From Bradyrhizobium sp. BTAi1 (lineage in GTDB: Bacteria; Pseudomonadota; Alphaproteobacteria; Rhizobiales; Xanthobacteraceae), in contig NC_009485.1 in assembly GCF_000015165.1 (NCBI RefSeq), positions 5,599,501 through 5,663,500 on the forward strand: a DNA stretch of 64,000 nucleotides, read 5' to 3'. Position numbers and translations under genes: made by a program. Shown piece after piece: positions 42,290 through 50,873 of the stretch (the first letter of the stretch is position 1; each line of letters starts with the position of its first letter). A model generated the notes under the pieces. The model saw nothing but the letters and a program-made list of their open reading frames with translations, had not been told where the DNA came from and made no database searches.

Positions 42290-44407
42290 TCAGCGGCCCG
42301 CGGACTGAATTCTGTGCAAGGTCGCATAGCGCCCGCCGCCGGCCACCAGCTGATCGTGGGTGCCGTCCTCGATGATCACGCCGTTCTCGATCGTCAGGAT
42401 GCGGTCGGCGCTGCGCACCGTCGACAGCCGGTGCGCGATGATCAGCACGGTGCGGCCGCGCACGATGTCGCGCATATTGGCCTGGATGATGCTCTCGGAC
42501 TCGTAGTCGAGCGCCGAGGTCGCCTCGTCGAAGATCAGGATGCGGGGATCGCCGACCAGCGCGCGCGCGATCGCGATGCGCTGGCGCTGGCCGCCGGACA
42601 GCGACACGCCGCGCTCGCCGATGACCGTGTCATAGCCCTGCGGCATCCGGCAGATGAACTCATGCGCGCCGGCGAGCTTGGCCGCCTCGACGACCTTCTC
42701 CATCGGCAACGCTGGATCAGCGAGCGCGATGTTCTCGCGCACCGAGCGGTTGAACAGCACGTTCTCCTGCAGCACCACGCCGATCTGGCGGCGCAGCCAG
42801 GACGGATCGAGCACCGCGGTGTCGACGCCGTCGACCAGCACCCGGCCCGCTTCCGGCAGGTACAGCCGCTGCGCCAGCTTGGCGATCGTGCTCTTGCCGG
42901 AGCCCGAGGGACCGACGATGCCGACCACCTGCCCTGCCCCGATCTTCAAGGAAACATCGCGCAGCACCGGCTGAGTGTTGAGCCCGTAGCGGAAAGTCAC
43001 GCGCTCGAACTCGATCGCGCCCTGCAGCGGCGGTAGGTTCTGCTCGGCGCCGCCGCTCTGCGCCTCGACCGGCGTGTTGAGAATGTCGCCGAGCCGCTCG
43101 ACCGACAGCCGCACCTGGTGGAAATCCTGCCAGACCTGCACCAGCCGCAGCACCGGGCCTGAGACCTGGTTGGCGAGCATGTTGAAGGCGACGAGTTCGC
43201 CGACCGTCATCCGATTGGCGATCACGAGGCCGGCGCCGACGAACAGCGTCAGAGCGCCGACGCTTTTGTTGAGCAGGCTGGCGGCCTGGCTCGCCCAATT
43301 GCCGATCTGCGACGCCGAAAAGGAGGCGCCGACATAGCTCGCGAGCTGCTCCTCCCAGCGCCGCTGCATCAGCGGCTCGACGGCCATCGCCTTGATGGTC
43401 TCGACGCCGGTGACGCTCTCGACCAGGAACGCCTGGTTCTCGGCGCCGCGACGGAATTTTTCGTCCAGCCGTGTCCGGAACGCGGGCGTAGTGGCGAGCG
43501 ACAGCAGTGCATAGACCGGCAGGGTCGCGCAGACGATCCAGGCCAGGGTGGAGCTATAGAGGAACATCACGCCGATGAAGACGGCGGCGAAGGCGAGATC
43601 GAGCACCAAAGTGATCGAGGACGAGGTGATGAACTGGCGGATGGTCTCCAGCTCACGCACCCGCGCGACGCTGTCGCCGACGCGACGGCTCTCGAAATAG
43701 GCCAGCGGCAGCCGCATCAGATGCCGGAACAGCCGCGCACCGAGCTCGACATCGATGCGGTTGGACGTGTGGGTGAACAGATAGGTGCGCAGGCCCGACA
43801 GCACCGCCTCGAACAGCGCGATCAGCGCGAGGCCCGCAACCATCACCTCAAGCGTCGACAATCCGCGATGCACCAGCACCTTGTCGATGACGACCTGGAA
43901 GATCATCGGCGTCGCCAGGCCGAACAGCTGGATCACGAACGACGCCAGCAGCACCTCGATCAGGATACGCCGGTACTTGCCGATGGCTGAAACGAACCAG
44001 CCAAGATTGAACCGGCGCGCGGTGTCCGACAGCTCCGCGCGCTTGGCGATCAGGATGAGCTGGCCGGACCACAGCGTTTCGAACTCGGCAAAGGCCAGCA
44101 GACGCGGCCCCGCATCGCTAAGCCCCTGGATCAGGACAGCGGTCTCGGTCACCTTGCCGATCACGGCAAAGCCGCCATCCTTGAGCACGGCGAGCGCCGG
44201 CAGCGGCGTCGTCTTCAGGCGTGCGATCTTCGATGTGACCAGCCTCGCCTTGACCGGAAAGCGCGCGGTGGCGCGCAGGAGATCATCAACCGAGAGTGCG
44301 TCGCTGCGGCCAGCCTCGTGCTGGATGCGGCCGGGATCGGCGACGATGCCGAGCAGATGCAGCGACAGCGCCAGCGCCCATGCGCCCTGATCCGTACACG
44401 CCTGCAT
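42290..44407 (-). CDS. Type I secretion ABC transporter (C39-like domain, permease, ATPase)
   Basis: 705 residues from the ATG at 44407. The first 125 residues form a peptidase-C39-like domain without the catalytic Cys (DQGAWALALSLHLLGIV in place of a DCG-type motif), as in RTX exporters such as HlyB. Next come six transmembrane helices (150-430) and an ATPase with GPSGSGKST, LSGGQRQRIAIARAL, ILIFDEATSALDYE and IAHRLSTV. It probably exports the calpain-like protease encoded upstream. The leaderless domain implies a C-terminal, uncleaved signal on the substrate. Confidence 0.94.
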   Translation of the reverse strand: MQACTDQGAWALALSLHLLGIVADPGRIQHEAGRSDALSVDDLLRATARFPVKARLVTSKIARLKTTPLPALAVLKDGGFAVIGKVTETAVLIQGLSDAGPRLLAFAEFETLWSGQLILIAKRAELSDTARRFNLGWFVSAIGKYRRILIEVLLASFVIQLFGLATPMIFQVVIDKVLVHRGLSTLEVMVAGLALIALFEAVLSGLRTYLFTHTSNRIDVELGARLFRHLMRLPLAYFESRRVGDSVARVRELETIRQFITSSSITLVLDLAFAAVFIGVMFLYSSTLAWIVCATLPVYALLSLATTPAFRTRLDEKFRRGAENQAFLVESVTGVETIKAMAVEPLMQRRWEEQLASYVGASFSASQIGNWASQAASLLNKSVGALTLFVGAGLVIANRMTVGELVAFNMLANQVSGPVLRLVQVWQDFHQVRLSVERLGDILNTPVEAQSGGAEQNLPPLQGAIEFERVTFRYGLNTQPVLRDVSLKIGAGQVVGIVGPSGSGKSTIAKLAQRLYLPEAGRVLVDGVDTAVLDPSWLRRQIGVVLQENVLFNRSVRENIALADPALPMEKVVEAAKLAGAHEFICRMPQGYDTVIGERGVSLSGGQRQRIAIARALVGDPRILIFDEATSALDYESESIIQANMRDIVRGRTVLIIAHRLSTVRSADRILTIENGVIIEDGTHDQLVAGGGRYATLHRIQSAGR

Positions 44408-44611
44408 CGAATGATCCCGCCTCGTGGTTCGACATCCCCGCGACACCCTCCGCGGCTCGCGTTGGCGCGACGTTAAATCGGATGCTTAACAGGTGACGCA
44501 TGGCGGCGGCGGTCTGGTACGAAGAGACCGTGCCGGCTGCACCGCCGAACCGGCCGCAAACTCACGGACGAGCGCCCGCGCACACGGACAACCTCTTAAT
44601 GAGTTGCTCGT

Positions 44612-44693
44612 CATGCCCGGGCTTGTCCGGGCATCCACGTCCCTCCCAGGAAGCCGCGCGACGTGGATGGCCGGGACGAGCCCGGCCATGACG
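44612..44693. repeat. Palindromic intergenic repeat, family A (copy 2)
   Basis: CATGCCCGGGCTTGTCCGGG, CATCCACG, spacer, then CGTGGATGGCCGGGACGAGC and CCGGCCATGACG. Same order and flank (AATGAGTT before it) as the copy at 7743. It sits in the 345-bp gap between the protease and transporter genes. Confidence 0.7.
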
Positions 44694-44752
44694 TGTGCAG
44701 AGAGCCGATCGCGAATCCGTCACATGTGCGCGTCCCGGCGATCAGGGGCGGA

Positions 44753-46456
44753 TCACGCCGCCAGCGGCATCGCCAAGGTGTGCTGCTGCGAGGCCAGCGA
44801 TTGCGTGAACGCGACGTTCGACGCGCCGCCATCGGAGAGCGAGGCGATCGCCTGGACGAAGCCGGATGCGGCTCCCGAGAGATCGCTGATGTCGGAGACG
44901 AGCTTCAGCCCCGAGGATGACGTGGTGGTGCTCGCCGCCAGCTTCTTGGCGTCGCCGACATTGTCGATGGTGATGGTGTCGCCGGCGGCCAGCAGGGTCG
45001 CCAGGCTGACCTCGAAGGTGGTCTGCCAATATTGGCCGGCCGCCGAGCCCCAGGGATTGCGGACCTGCAGCATGCCGTTGGCGCTGTTGTAGCCGTAGAT
45101 CGACATCGCGTGGCTGGCCACGAGCGTGGTCTTGCCGGTCGAATCCTTGGCATTGGTGTAGGATGACAGGATGACGTCGTCGCCCGCGGCGAGGCTGGCG
45201 GCGATGGTTGCCAGCACGCTGGACGTCGAATTACCGGTCGTATAGCCGGTCACGCCGAAGGACGAGTTGTAGACCACCTTGCCCCAGGAGCCGCCCATGG
45301 CGCGGAAGTCGGTGATCTGGGTGGCGCCGGTGATCGCCTCGAGGGCGATCTGGGGGGCACCGCCATTGCCGATCGTGGTGTAGGAATTGCCGTAGTTGAT
45401 CGAGTTGCCGGTGTAGACGCCACTGGCTTGCAGCTCGGCATAGGCCTTCTCGGCGAGGCTCGCCCAGATGGCGGTTCCGCCATTGTTGAAGATGGTGCCG
45501 CCATTGGCGAGCGCGCTGTTGACGGTGACGTAACGCGCAGCGCCGTTGACGTAAAAGCGCACGCCATAGGTGCCGTTGCCATTGGCCGTGAACATCGACG
45601 AGATCACCGACTGCTCCTTGTAGGCGACCTCGGCGAGGCCTGCGAGCAGATAGCAATCGCCCAGATAGCCCTGGTTGATGTCGTTCATGCTGGCGCCGGC
45701 GGCCGAGAACAGCGGCTTGGTCGAGTTCGAATAGGACACCGAGAACTGGGTGCTGCCGAGGATCACCTTCGAAGACGGCAGGTCGGTGCCGAGGAACCAC
45801 TTTCCGATCAGCTCGGCGAATTGCAGCTCGGTCGCGCCGGCGGCGAGATTGCCGAGGGCGACCGCGCTGGCGGCTCCGCCGGTCCAGGTCGCGTTCGCGG
45901 CGTTGCCGTTGACGAAGGACTGGGCGATGTAGGTCAGATAGCTCGACGTCGAGACGCCATTGTTGAGATTGGCGACGATCGTCTTGAGATCGGCGAATTG
46001 GCTGGCGCTCAGCTTGGTCTTGGTCGCGGCCAACGAGGCATCGATGTCGGTGAACACCTTGAGCAGGCCGGCATACGTCACCGTGCCATTGGTGATCGCG
46101 GCCGTCATGTCGGCCTTGATCGCAGCATTGGTCAGGGTGTTGACCCAGGCCGGCACCGTCGTCTTGGTGGTGGATGTGGCGGCGACCGTCGAGGTGGTGG
46201 TTTTCGCGGTGACGCTCGAGGTCGTGCTCGACGTCGTGGTCAAGGTCGCCGCGACGCTGCAGAAATTACCATAGATCGCGATGGCGGCCGATGGATCGGC
46301 GCTCGACGTTGCCGTCGGCGCTGCCGCCGCGGTCCGGGCGGCCAGCCAGAGTGGCGTCAGATCAGCTGTGAGCCAACTGTCGGTCTCGAACATTCCGGTC
46401 TGGTCGCTGGTTGGGTCGGTCTGCGGCTTGCGTAGGCCCTGCGGCTGGATCGGCAT
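44753..46456 (-). CDS. Calpain-family (C2) cysteine protease, probable type I secretion substrate
   Basis: 567 residues from the ATG at 46456 with GGAGAG upstream. Residues 70-100 are a Thr/Ser/Val linker; 102-245 a helical, repeat-like region; the protease domain starts near 258. The calpain triad is complete: Cys 268 in NQGYLGDCYLLAGL, His 448 in ASHAMSIYGY and Asn 466 in VRNPWG. The last 60 residues are Ala/Ser/Gly-rich and end in hydrophobics (HTLAMPLAA), as in C-terminal type I secretion signals. No signal peptide and no RTX nonapeptides are visible. Secretion genes follow on the same strand. Confidence 0.88.
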   Translation of the reverse strand: MPIQPQGLRKPQTDPTSDQTGMFETDSWLTADLTPLWLAARTAAAAPTATSSADPSAAIAIYGNFCSVAATLTTTSSTTSSVTAKTTTSTVAATSTTKTTVPAWVNTLTNAAIKADMTAAITNGTVTYAGLLKVFTDIDASLAATKTKLSASQFADLKTIVANLNNGVSTSSYLTYIAQSFVNGNAANATWTGGAASAVALGNLAAGATELQFAELIGKWFLGTDLPSSKVILGSTQFSVSYSNSTKPLFSAAGASMNDINQGYLGDCYLLAGLAEVAYKEQSVISSMFTANGNGTYGVRFYVNGAARYVTVNSALANGGTIFNNGGTAIWASLAEKAYAELQASGVYTGNSINYGNSYTTIGNGGAPQIALEAITGATQITDFRAMGGSWGKVVYNSSFGVTGYTTGNSTSSVLATIAASLAAGDDVILSSYTNAKDSTGKTTLVASHAMSIYGYNSANGMLQVRNPWGSAAGQYWQTTFEVSLATLLAAGDTITIDNVGDAKKLAASTTTSSSGLKLVSDISDLSGAASGFVQAIASLSDGGASNVAFTQSLASQQHTLAMPLAA

Positions 46457-46680
46457 TGGTCGAGGCTCTCCGTGAACGATGTGATCTTCGGGCGATCGGC
46501 ATTGCGATCGGCCCGCCATCGTTCGCACCAGGCCTTGCGGCAAAGCTGCGCGATCCGTTCGAATTTTAGGGATTTGTCGCGATCAACTGTATCTTACGAC
46601 CGTTCGATCGGTGGGATCTTACAGATCGGCGGCAAATGATACGGAGGCCGTAGTCGTACGGTGCCCGAATGGTCTCTACT

Positions 46681-47880
46681 CTATCTTCGCTCCGCGATCA
46701 GCGCCTGCAGCCGCTTCAGCTCCGCCTCGAGATCGCCCTCGACGTCCGCGCCCTTCACCTCGGTCACGCGGTAGTCGCGGCTTTCCAGCCACGCCCGGCG
46801 CTGGGCGCGATCCGCAACCACGCCCTCGCTCTCGTCGTCGCCCACCAGCTCGATGGCGAGGCGGTGGATGAAGGACACGAAGTCGGGGATGTGGCGGCCG
46901 ACCGGGGTCTGGCGCTTGAACTGGCCGGCGAAGCGGCGGTCGCGCGACAGCGCGTGCCACAACGCGCGCTCGGCGTCGGTCGGGTTGCGGCGGAGCAGCC
47001 GCGCCAGCCCGCGCAGCGAGCCGCGCGAATCCGGCAAATTGGCCACCGTGCCCTGCTCGGCGATCAGCGCCCGCAGCCGGCTCGCCTGGGTGCTGTCGAG
47101 CACGCCGCCCTTGGCCGGTCCTTTGCGCCCTTCGGCGATCGCCATGACCACGCCGTGCAAAGTGTGGATGTCCTGCTTCGTCGGTTCCATGCGGAAGAAG
47201 ATGTTGCGCAAATTGACCAGCATGGTCTCGCGCTTCTCGGCGGGCCGCAGGAATTCGACCCGGTCGAGCTCGCGGACGAGGTTCTCGAAGAACGCCTCCA
47301 GCTGCTCCTGGGTGGCGCGCTCGGAGCGTTCGGGCATCGTGAAGGGCAGCGCGCCGAAGGTCACCAGCTTGAACCATTCATAGCCCATCAGCAGCACGGC
47401 CTGGGCGAGGTTGAGCGAGGCGAAGCCTGGATTGACCGGATAGGTGATGATGCGGTTGGCGCGGGCGACCTCCTCATTGGTCAGGCCCGACCGCTCACGG
47501 CCGAACAGGATGCCGGCCCGGCCGCCGGCGGCGATCTGGCCCTGCATCTCGCGGGCGGCGGCCTCCGGCCCCATCACCGGCTTGGCCTGGTCGTGAGAGC
47601 GGGCGGTGGTCGCGAAGACGAGGTCGAGATCGGCGATCGCCTCCGGCAGGGTCGCGAACAGCCGGACGTGGTCGATGATGTGGTCGGCACCCGCCGCCGC
47701 CCGTTGGGCGGCGATGTTCGGCCAGCCGTCGCGCGGATTGACCAGGCGCAGCTCGGTGAGCGCGAAATTGCCCATCGCGCGGGCGGCCATGCCGATGTTC
47801 TCGCCGAGCTGCGGCTCGACCAGGATCACCACCGGGCCTGCGATCTCCATTCCTGCCTTGGTCTTGTCGGTGCCCGACAC
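46681..47880 (-). CDS. TrmJ-type tRNA methyltransferase fused to a DUF559 nuclease-like domain
   Basis: 399 residues from a GTG at 47880. Residues 14-250 form a SPOUT methyltransferase of the TrmJ class (tRNA 2'-O-methylation at position 32), with VEPQLGENIGMAARAMGNFA, ILFGRERSGLTNEEVARA and the knot YPVNPGFASLNLAQAVLLM. Residues 291-399 resemble DUF559, a Vsr-like endonuclease-fold family: ERALWHALSRDRRFAGQFKR, TPVGRHIPDFVSF and LAIELVGDDE. The Asp usually found as IE(L/V)DG is Val here. A fusion or readthrough of two genes; the frame is open throughout. Confidence 0.88.
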   Translation of the reverse strand: MSGTDKTKAGMEIAGPVVILVEPQLGENIGMAARAMGNFALTELRLVNPRDGWPNIAAQRAAAGADHIIDHVRLFATLPEAIADLDLVFATTARSHDQAKPVMGPEAAAREMQGQIAAGGRAGILFGRERSGLTNEEVARANRIITYPVNPGFASLNLAQAVLLMGYEWFKLVTFGALPFTMPERSERATQEQLEAFFENLVRELDRVEFLRPAEKRETMLVNLRNIFFRMEPTKQDIHTLHGVVMAIAEGRKGPAKGGVLDSTQASRLRALIAEQGTVANLPDSRGSLRGLARLLRRNPTDAERALWHALSRDRRFAGQFKRQTPVGRHIPDFVSFIHRLAIELVGDDESEGVVADRAQRRAWLESRDYRVTEVKGADVEGDLEAELKRLQALIAERR

Positions 47881-48182
47881 GGTCGATCCTCAACTTCCAC
47901 ATCATGGTCAAGCGCCGGCGCGGCGCCCGATCCGCTCCGTTGGCCCGGCTGGAGAGAATTCTCAAGCAAAATAATCGGCTTAAGCCGGATTTTTGCAGTT
48001 TGCGCGAAGCCGGAGGGAGGCCGCCCCGCCGTCTTCGCCCGTTGCATGAGCGGGCCGCGAAAATCAGCACCGTGCGCATACCGGGTGCGCTTCCGCCCGC
48101 GGTGCAGCAGTGCTATGACGCGCTTGATTTCACAAGCGCTTTCCATTCCTGGCGCGCTGTTCCCAAGAAGGCCCCATCGATC
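47881..48182. other. Divergent intergenic region trmJ / icd
   Basis: About 300 bp. An in-frame extension upstream of icd is open from 47904 but is Arg-rich and unlike IDH N-termini, so it is taken as non-coding. An AT-rich patch at 47958-48000 is the likeliest promoter area. Confidence 0.5.
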
Positions 48183-49400
48183 ATGGCAAAAATCAAGGTG
48201 ACCAACCCGGTCGTCGAGCTCGACGGCGACGAGATGACCCGGATCATCTGGCAGTACATCAAGGACAAGCTGATCAACCCGTTCCTTGATATCGACCTGC
48301 AGTATTACGACCTGGGGATGGAGAGCCGCGACAAGACCAACGACCAGATCACGATCGATGCCGCCAACGCCATCAAGAAGGTCGGCGTCGGCGTGAAGTG
48401 CGCCACCATCACCCCCGACGAGGCCCGGGTGAAGGAGTTCGGCCTGAAGGAGATGTGGAAGTCGCCGAACGGCACCATCCGCAACATCCTGGGCGGCGTC
48501 GTGTTCCGCGAGCCGATCATCTGCAAGAACGTGCCGCGCCTCGTCCCCGGCTGGACCAAGCCGATCATCATCGGCCGCCACGCCTATGGCGACCAGTACC
48601 GCGCCACCGACTTCAAATTCCCCGGCAAGGGCGTCCTGACGATGAAGTTCGTCGGCGACGACGGCACGGTGATCGAGAAGGAGGTCTTCAAGGCGCCGGG
48701 CCCGGGCATCGCGATGGAGATGTATAATCTCGACGAGTCGATCTACGACTTCGCCCGCGCCTCGCTCAACATGGGCCTCGCCAAGAACTATTCGGTCTAC
48801 CTCTCGACCAAGAACACCATCCTCAAGGTCTATGACGGCCGCTTCAAGGACATCTTCCAGGAGGTGTACGACAAGGAGTTCAAGGACAAGTTCGAGGCCA
48901 AGAAAATCACCTACGAGCACCGCCTGATCGACGACATGGTCGCCGCGGCGCTGAAATGGTCGGGCGGCTATGTCTGGGCCTGTAAGAACTATGACGGCGA
49001 CGTGCAGTCCGACACCGTGGCACAGGGCTACGGCTCGCTCGGCCTGATGACCTCGGTGCTGATGACGCCGGACGGACAGACCGTCGAGGCCGAGGCCGCC
49101 CACGGCACGGTGACCCGCCATTTCCGCGAGCACCAGAAGGGCAAGGAGACCTCGACCAACTCGATCGCCTCGATCTTCGCCTGGACCCGCGGCCTGTCGC
49201 ACCGCGCCAAGCTCGACAACAATGCCGAGCTCGCCAAGTTCGCCGCCACCCTGGAGAAGGTCTGCGTCGACACCGTCGAAGCCGGCTACATGACCAAGGA
49301 CCTCGCGCTCCTGGTCGGCGCCGACCAGCGTTGGCTGTCGACCACCGGGTTCCTCGACAAGATCGCCGAGAACCTGACCAAGGCGATGGCGGCGGCGTAA
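48183..49400 (+). CDS. icd: NADP-dependent isocitrate dehydrogenase
   Basis: 405 residues, the eukaryote-like homodimeric type (IDH subfamily II) common in alphaproteobacteria. TCA-cycle enzyme, isocitrate to 2-oxoglutarate with NADPH. MAKIKVTNPVVELDGDEMTR, SPNGTIRNILGGVVFREPI (substrate-binding Ser/Arg), IDDMVAAALKWSGGYVWACK and NYDGDVQSDTVAQGYGSLGL (metal Asp) are diagnostic. AAGAAGG precedes the ATG. A strong terminator follows. Confidence 0.97.
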   Translation: MAKIKVTNPVVELDGDEMTRIIWQYIKDKLINPFLDIDLQYYDLGMESRDKTNDQITIDAANAIKKVGVGVKCATITPDEARVKEFGLKEMWKSPNGTIRNILGGVVFREPIICKNVPRLVPGWTKPIIIGRHAYGDQYRATDFKFPGKGVLTMKFVGDDGTVIEKEVFKAPGPGIAMEMYNLDESIYDFARASLNMGLAKNYSVYLSTKNTILKVYDGRFKDIFQEVYDKEFKDKFEAKKITYEHRLIDDMVAAALKWSGGYVWACKNYDGDVQSDTVAQGYGSLGLMTSVLMTPDGQTVEAEAAHGTVTRHFREHQKGKETSTNSIASIFAWTRGLSHRAKLDNNAELAKFAATLEKVCVDTVEAGYMTKDLALLVGADQRWLSTTGFLDKIAENLTKAMAAA

Positions 49401-49439
49401 GTCTCCCCACTTTCGCCTTCTGGTTTGGTCACCTATCGA

Positions 49440-49474
49440 CGGGCCGCGCCGCAAGCGCGGCCCGTTTCCGTTTT
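49440..49474 (+). terminator. Rho-independent terminator of icd
   Basis: CGGGCCGCG (49440-49448) pairs with CGCGGCCCG (49456-49464), followed by TTTCCGTTTT, 40 nt after the icd stop. Confidence 0.9.
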
Positions 49475-49496
49475 CGCTATGATCGAGGACTTGACC

Positions 49497-50003
49497 ATGC
49501 GCGTGATCCCCACGCTGTCGCTGCTGCTGCTGGGCGCCCTGACCGTCCAGGTCTATGCCGCCGAGACCGCGCTTCCCGATGCCCTCGTCGCCGCCGGCGA
49601 GAAGCCGGTGCTGACGCTGCATGCCGAGGGCGCCCAGGTCTATGAATGCAAGACCGATAAGGACGGCAAGCTCGCCTGGACGTTCCGCGAGCCGATCGCC
49701 ACGCTGGTCGCCGACGGCAAGACCGTCGGCCGCCACTCTGCCGGGCCGAGCTGGGAGCATCAGGACGGCTCGATCATCGGCGGCCGGGTGCAGGGCACCG
49801 CGATCGGCGCCACCGACAACGACATTCCCTGGCTGAAGCTCGAAGTGGTCCCGCACCGCGGCGGAAAGGGCGTGCTCTCCGACGTCACCACGGTGCAGCG
49901 GATCAACACCGCCGGCGGCAAACTGGAAGGCGCCTGCGAGACCGCGGGGCAGTTCCGCAGCGTGGCCTATTCCGCGGACTATGTCTTCCTCCGCAAGGAG
50001 TGA
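49497..50003 (+). CDS. Secreted DUF3455 protein
   Basis: 168 residues from the ATG at 49497. Signal peptide VIPTLSLLLLGALTVQVYAA. The mature protein has VYECKTDKDGKLAWTFREP, GRHSAGPSWEHQDGSIIGG, IPWLKLEV and VTTVQRINTAGGKLEG, matching DUF3455, a beta-rich exported family of unknown role, often with two Cys (here in ECK and GACE). Directly downstream of the icd terminator. Confidence 0.88.
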   Translation: MRVIPTLSLLLLGALTVQVYAAETALPDALVAAGEKPVLTLHAEGAQVYECKTDKDGKLAWTFREPIATLVADGKTVGRHSAGPSWEHQDGSIIGGRVQGTAIGATDNDIPWLKLEVVPHRGGKGVLSDVTTVQRINTAGGKLEGACETAGQFRSVAYSADYVFLRKE

Positions 50004-50069
50004 GCGGATGCAACGTGGCGCGGGCGACCAGGCCGAAGCCAAGCCGGCACCATGTCAGGAGCATCGCGC

Positions 50070-50873
50070 ATGACGCCATTGCTCGCCGAGTGGCCGCGAA
50101 CTCACTATGTGGCGGGCGGCAACAACCCGTTCCTGATCTACGTCGTCTATGGCTGGGTGGATCTCGATCGGCCGCTGTCGAGGAGCGCCTATCGGTCGAG
50201 CGGCGTGCCTGACGGCATCGACCTGCTGTCCTACGGTCCGACCGAGCATCCCGACGTCGTGAGGCGCTTTCGCACCGGACATCCCTGGACCCGGCTCATC
50301 GCCGAAGATCCCGATCTGGCGGCGATCGTGGCCGCGCAGGATTGCTGCCTGGTGGTGAAAGGCGACATCGCCGATCCGCCGACGCTGAGCTATTTCCGCG
50401 ATGTGATCGGCCTCCTGGCCTTCTGCCTGGATGTGGGCGGCGTCGCGATCTACGACCCGCAGATGCTGAAATGGTGGAGTCCGACCGAATGGCGCACGCG
50501 CGCCTTCAATGTCGGGCATTGCGCACCCCGGCATCACGTCGTGACCTTGATCTCTCCGGACGGAGACGGCACGGAGTGGGTCCACACCCGCGGCATGCGC
50601 AAGTTCGGCCGTCCCGACCTCAGCATCCACCGGGTCCGCACAGAGCATCGCGAGGCCATTCTCGACCTCGTCAACCGCTTCATCGACCTGCTCGCCTTCG
50701 GCGCGCGGGTGCCGGACGGCCAGCCGATCCGGCTGGCCGGGCTGCCGGCCGGAATGACCTGCTGGCGGCGCGGCGACGAGAACGACCCCGACTTCAACAA
50801 CGAGCATATCGAGATCGTATGGCCTGAGGCTGGCACGGGCGCGGCCGTCCCATCGCCTCAGGCCTCGCGATAA
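50070..50873 (+). CDS. Protein of unknown function
   Basis: 267 residues from the ATG at 50070, preceded by AGGAG at 8 nt; an ATG 18 nt upstream is also possible. Soluble, with DLAAIVAAQDCCLVVKGDIA, LLAFCLDVGGVAIYDPQMLK and WVHTRGMRKFGRPDLS. The last resembles a family in which two short beta-alpha units flank a WSPTEW segment, but I cannot name it. The final 16 nt overlap the convergent copD gene. Confidence 0.65.
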   Translation: MTPLLAEWPRTHYVAGGNNPFLIYVVYGWVDLDRPLSRSAYRSSGVPDGIDLLSYGPTEHPDVVRRFRTGHPWTRLIAEDPDLAAIVAAQDCCLVVKGDIADPPTLSYFRDVIGLLAFCLDVGGVAIYDPQMLKWWSPTEWRTRAFNVGHCAPRHHVVTLISPDGDGTEWVHTRGMRKFGRPDLSIHRVRTEHREAILDLVNRFIDLLAFGARVPDGQPIRLAGLPAGMTCWRRGDENDPDFNNEHIEIVWPEAGTGAAVPSPQASR

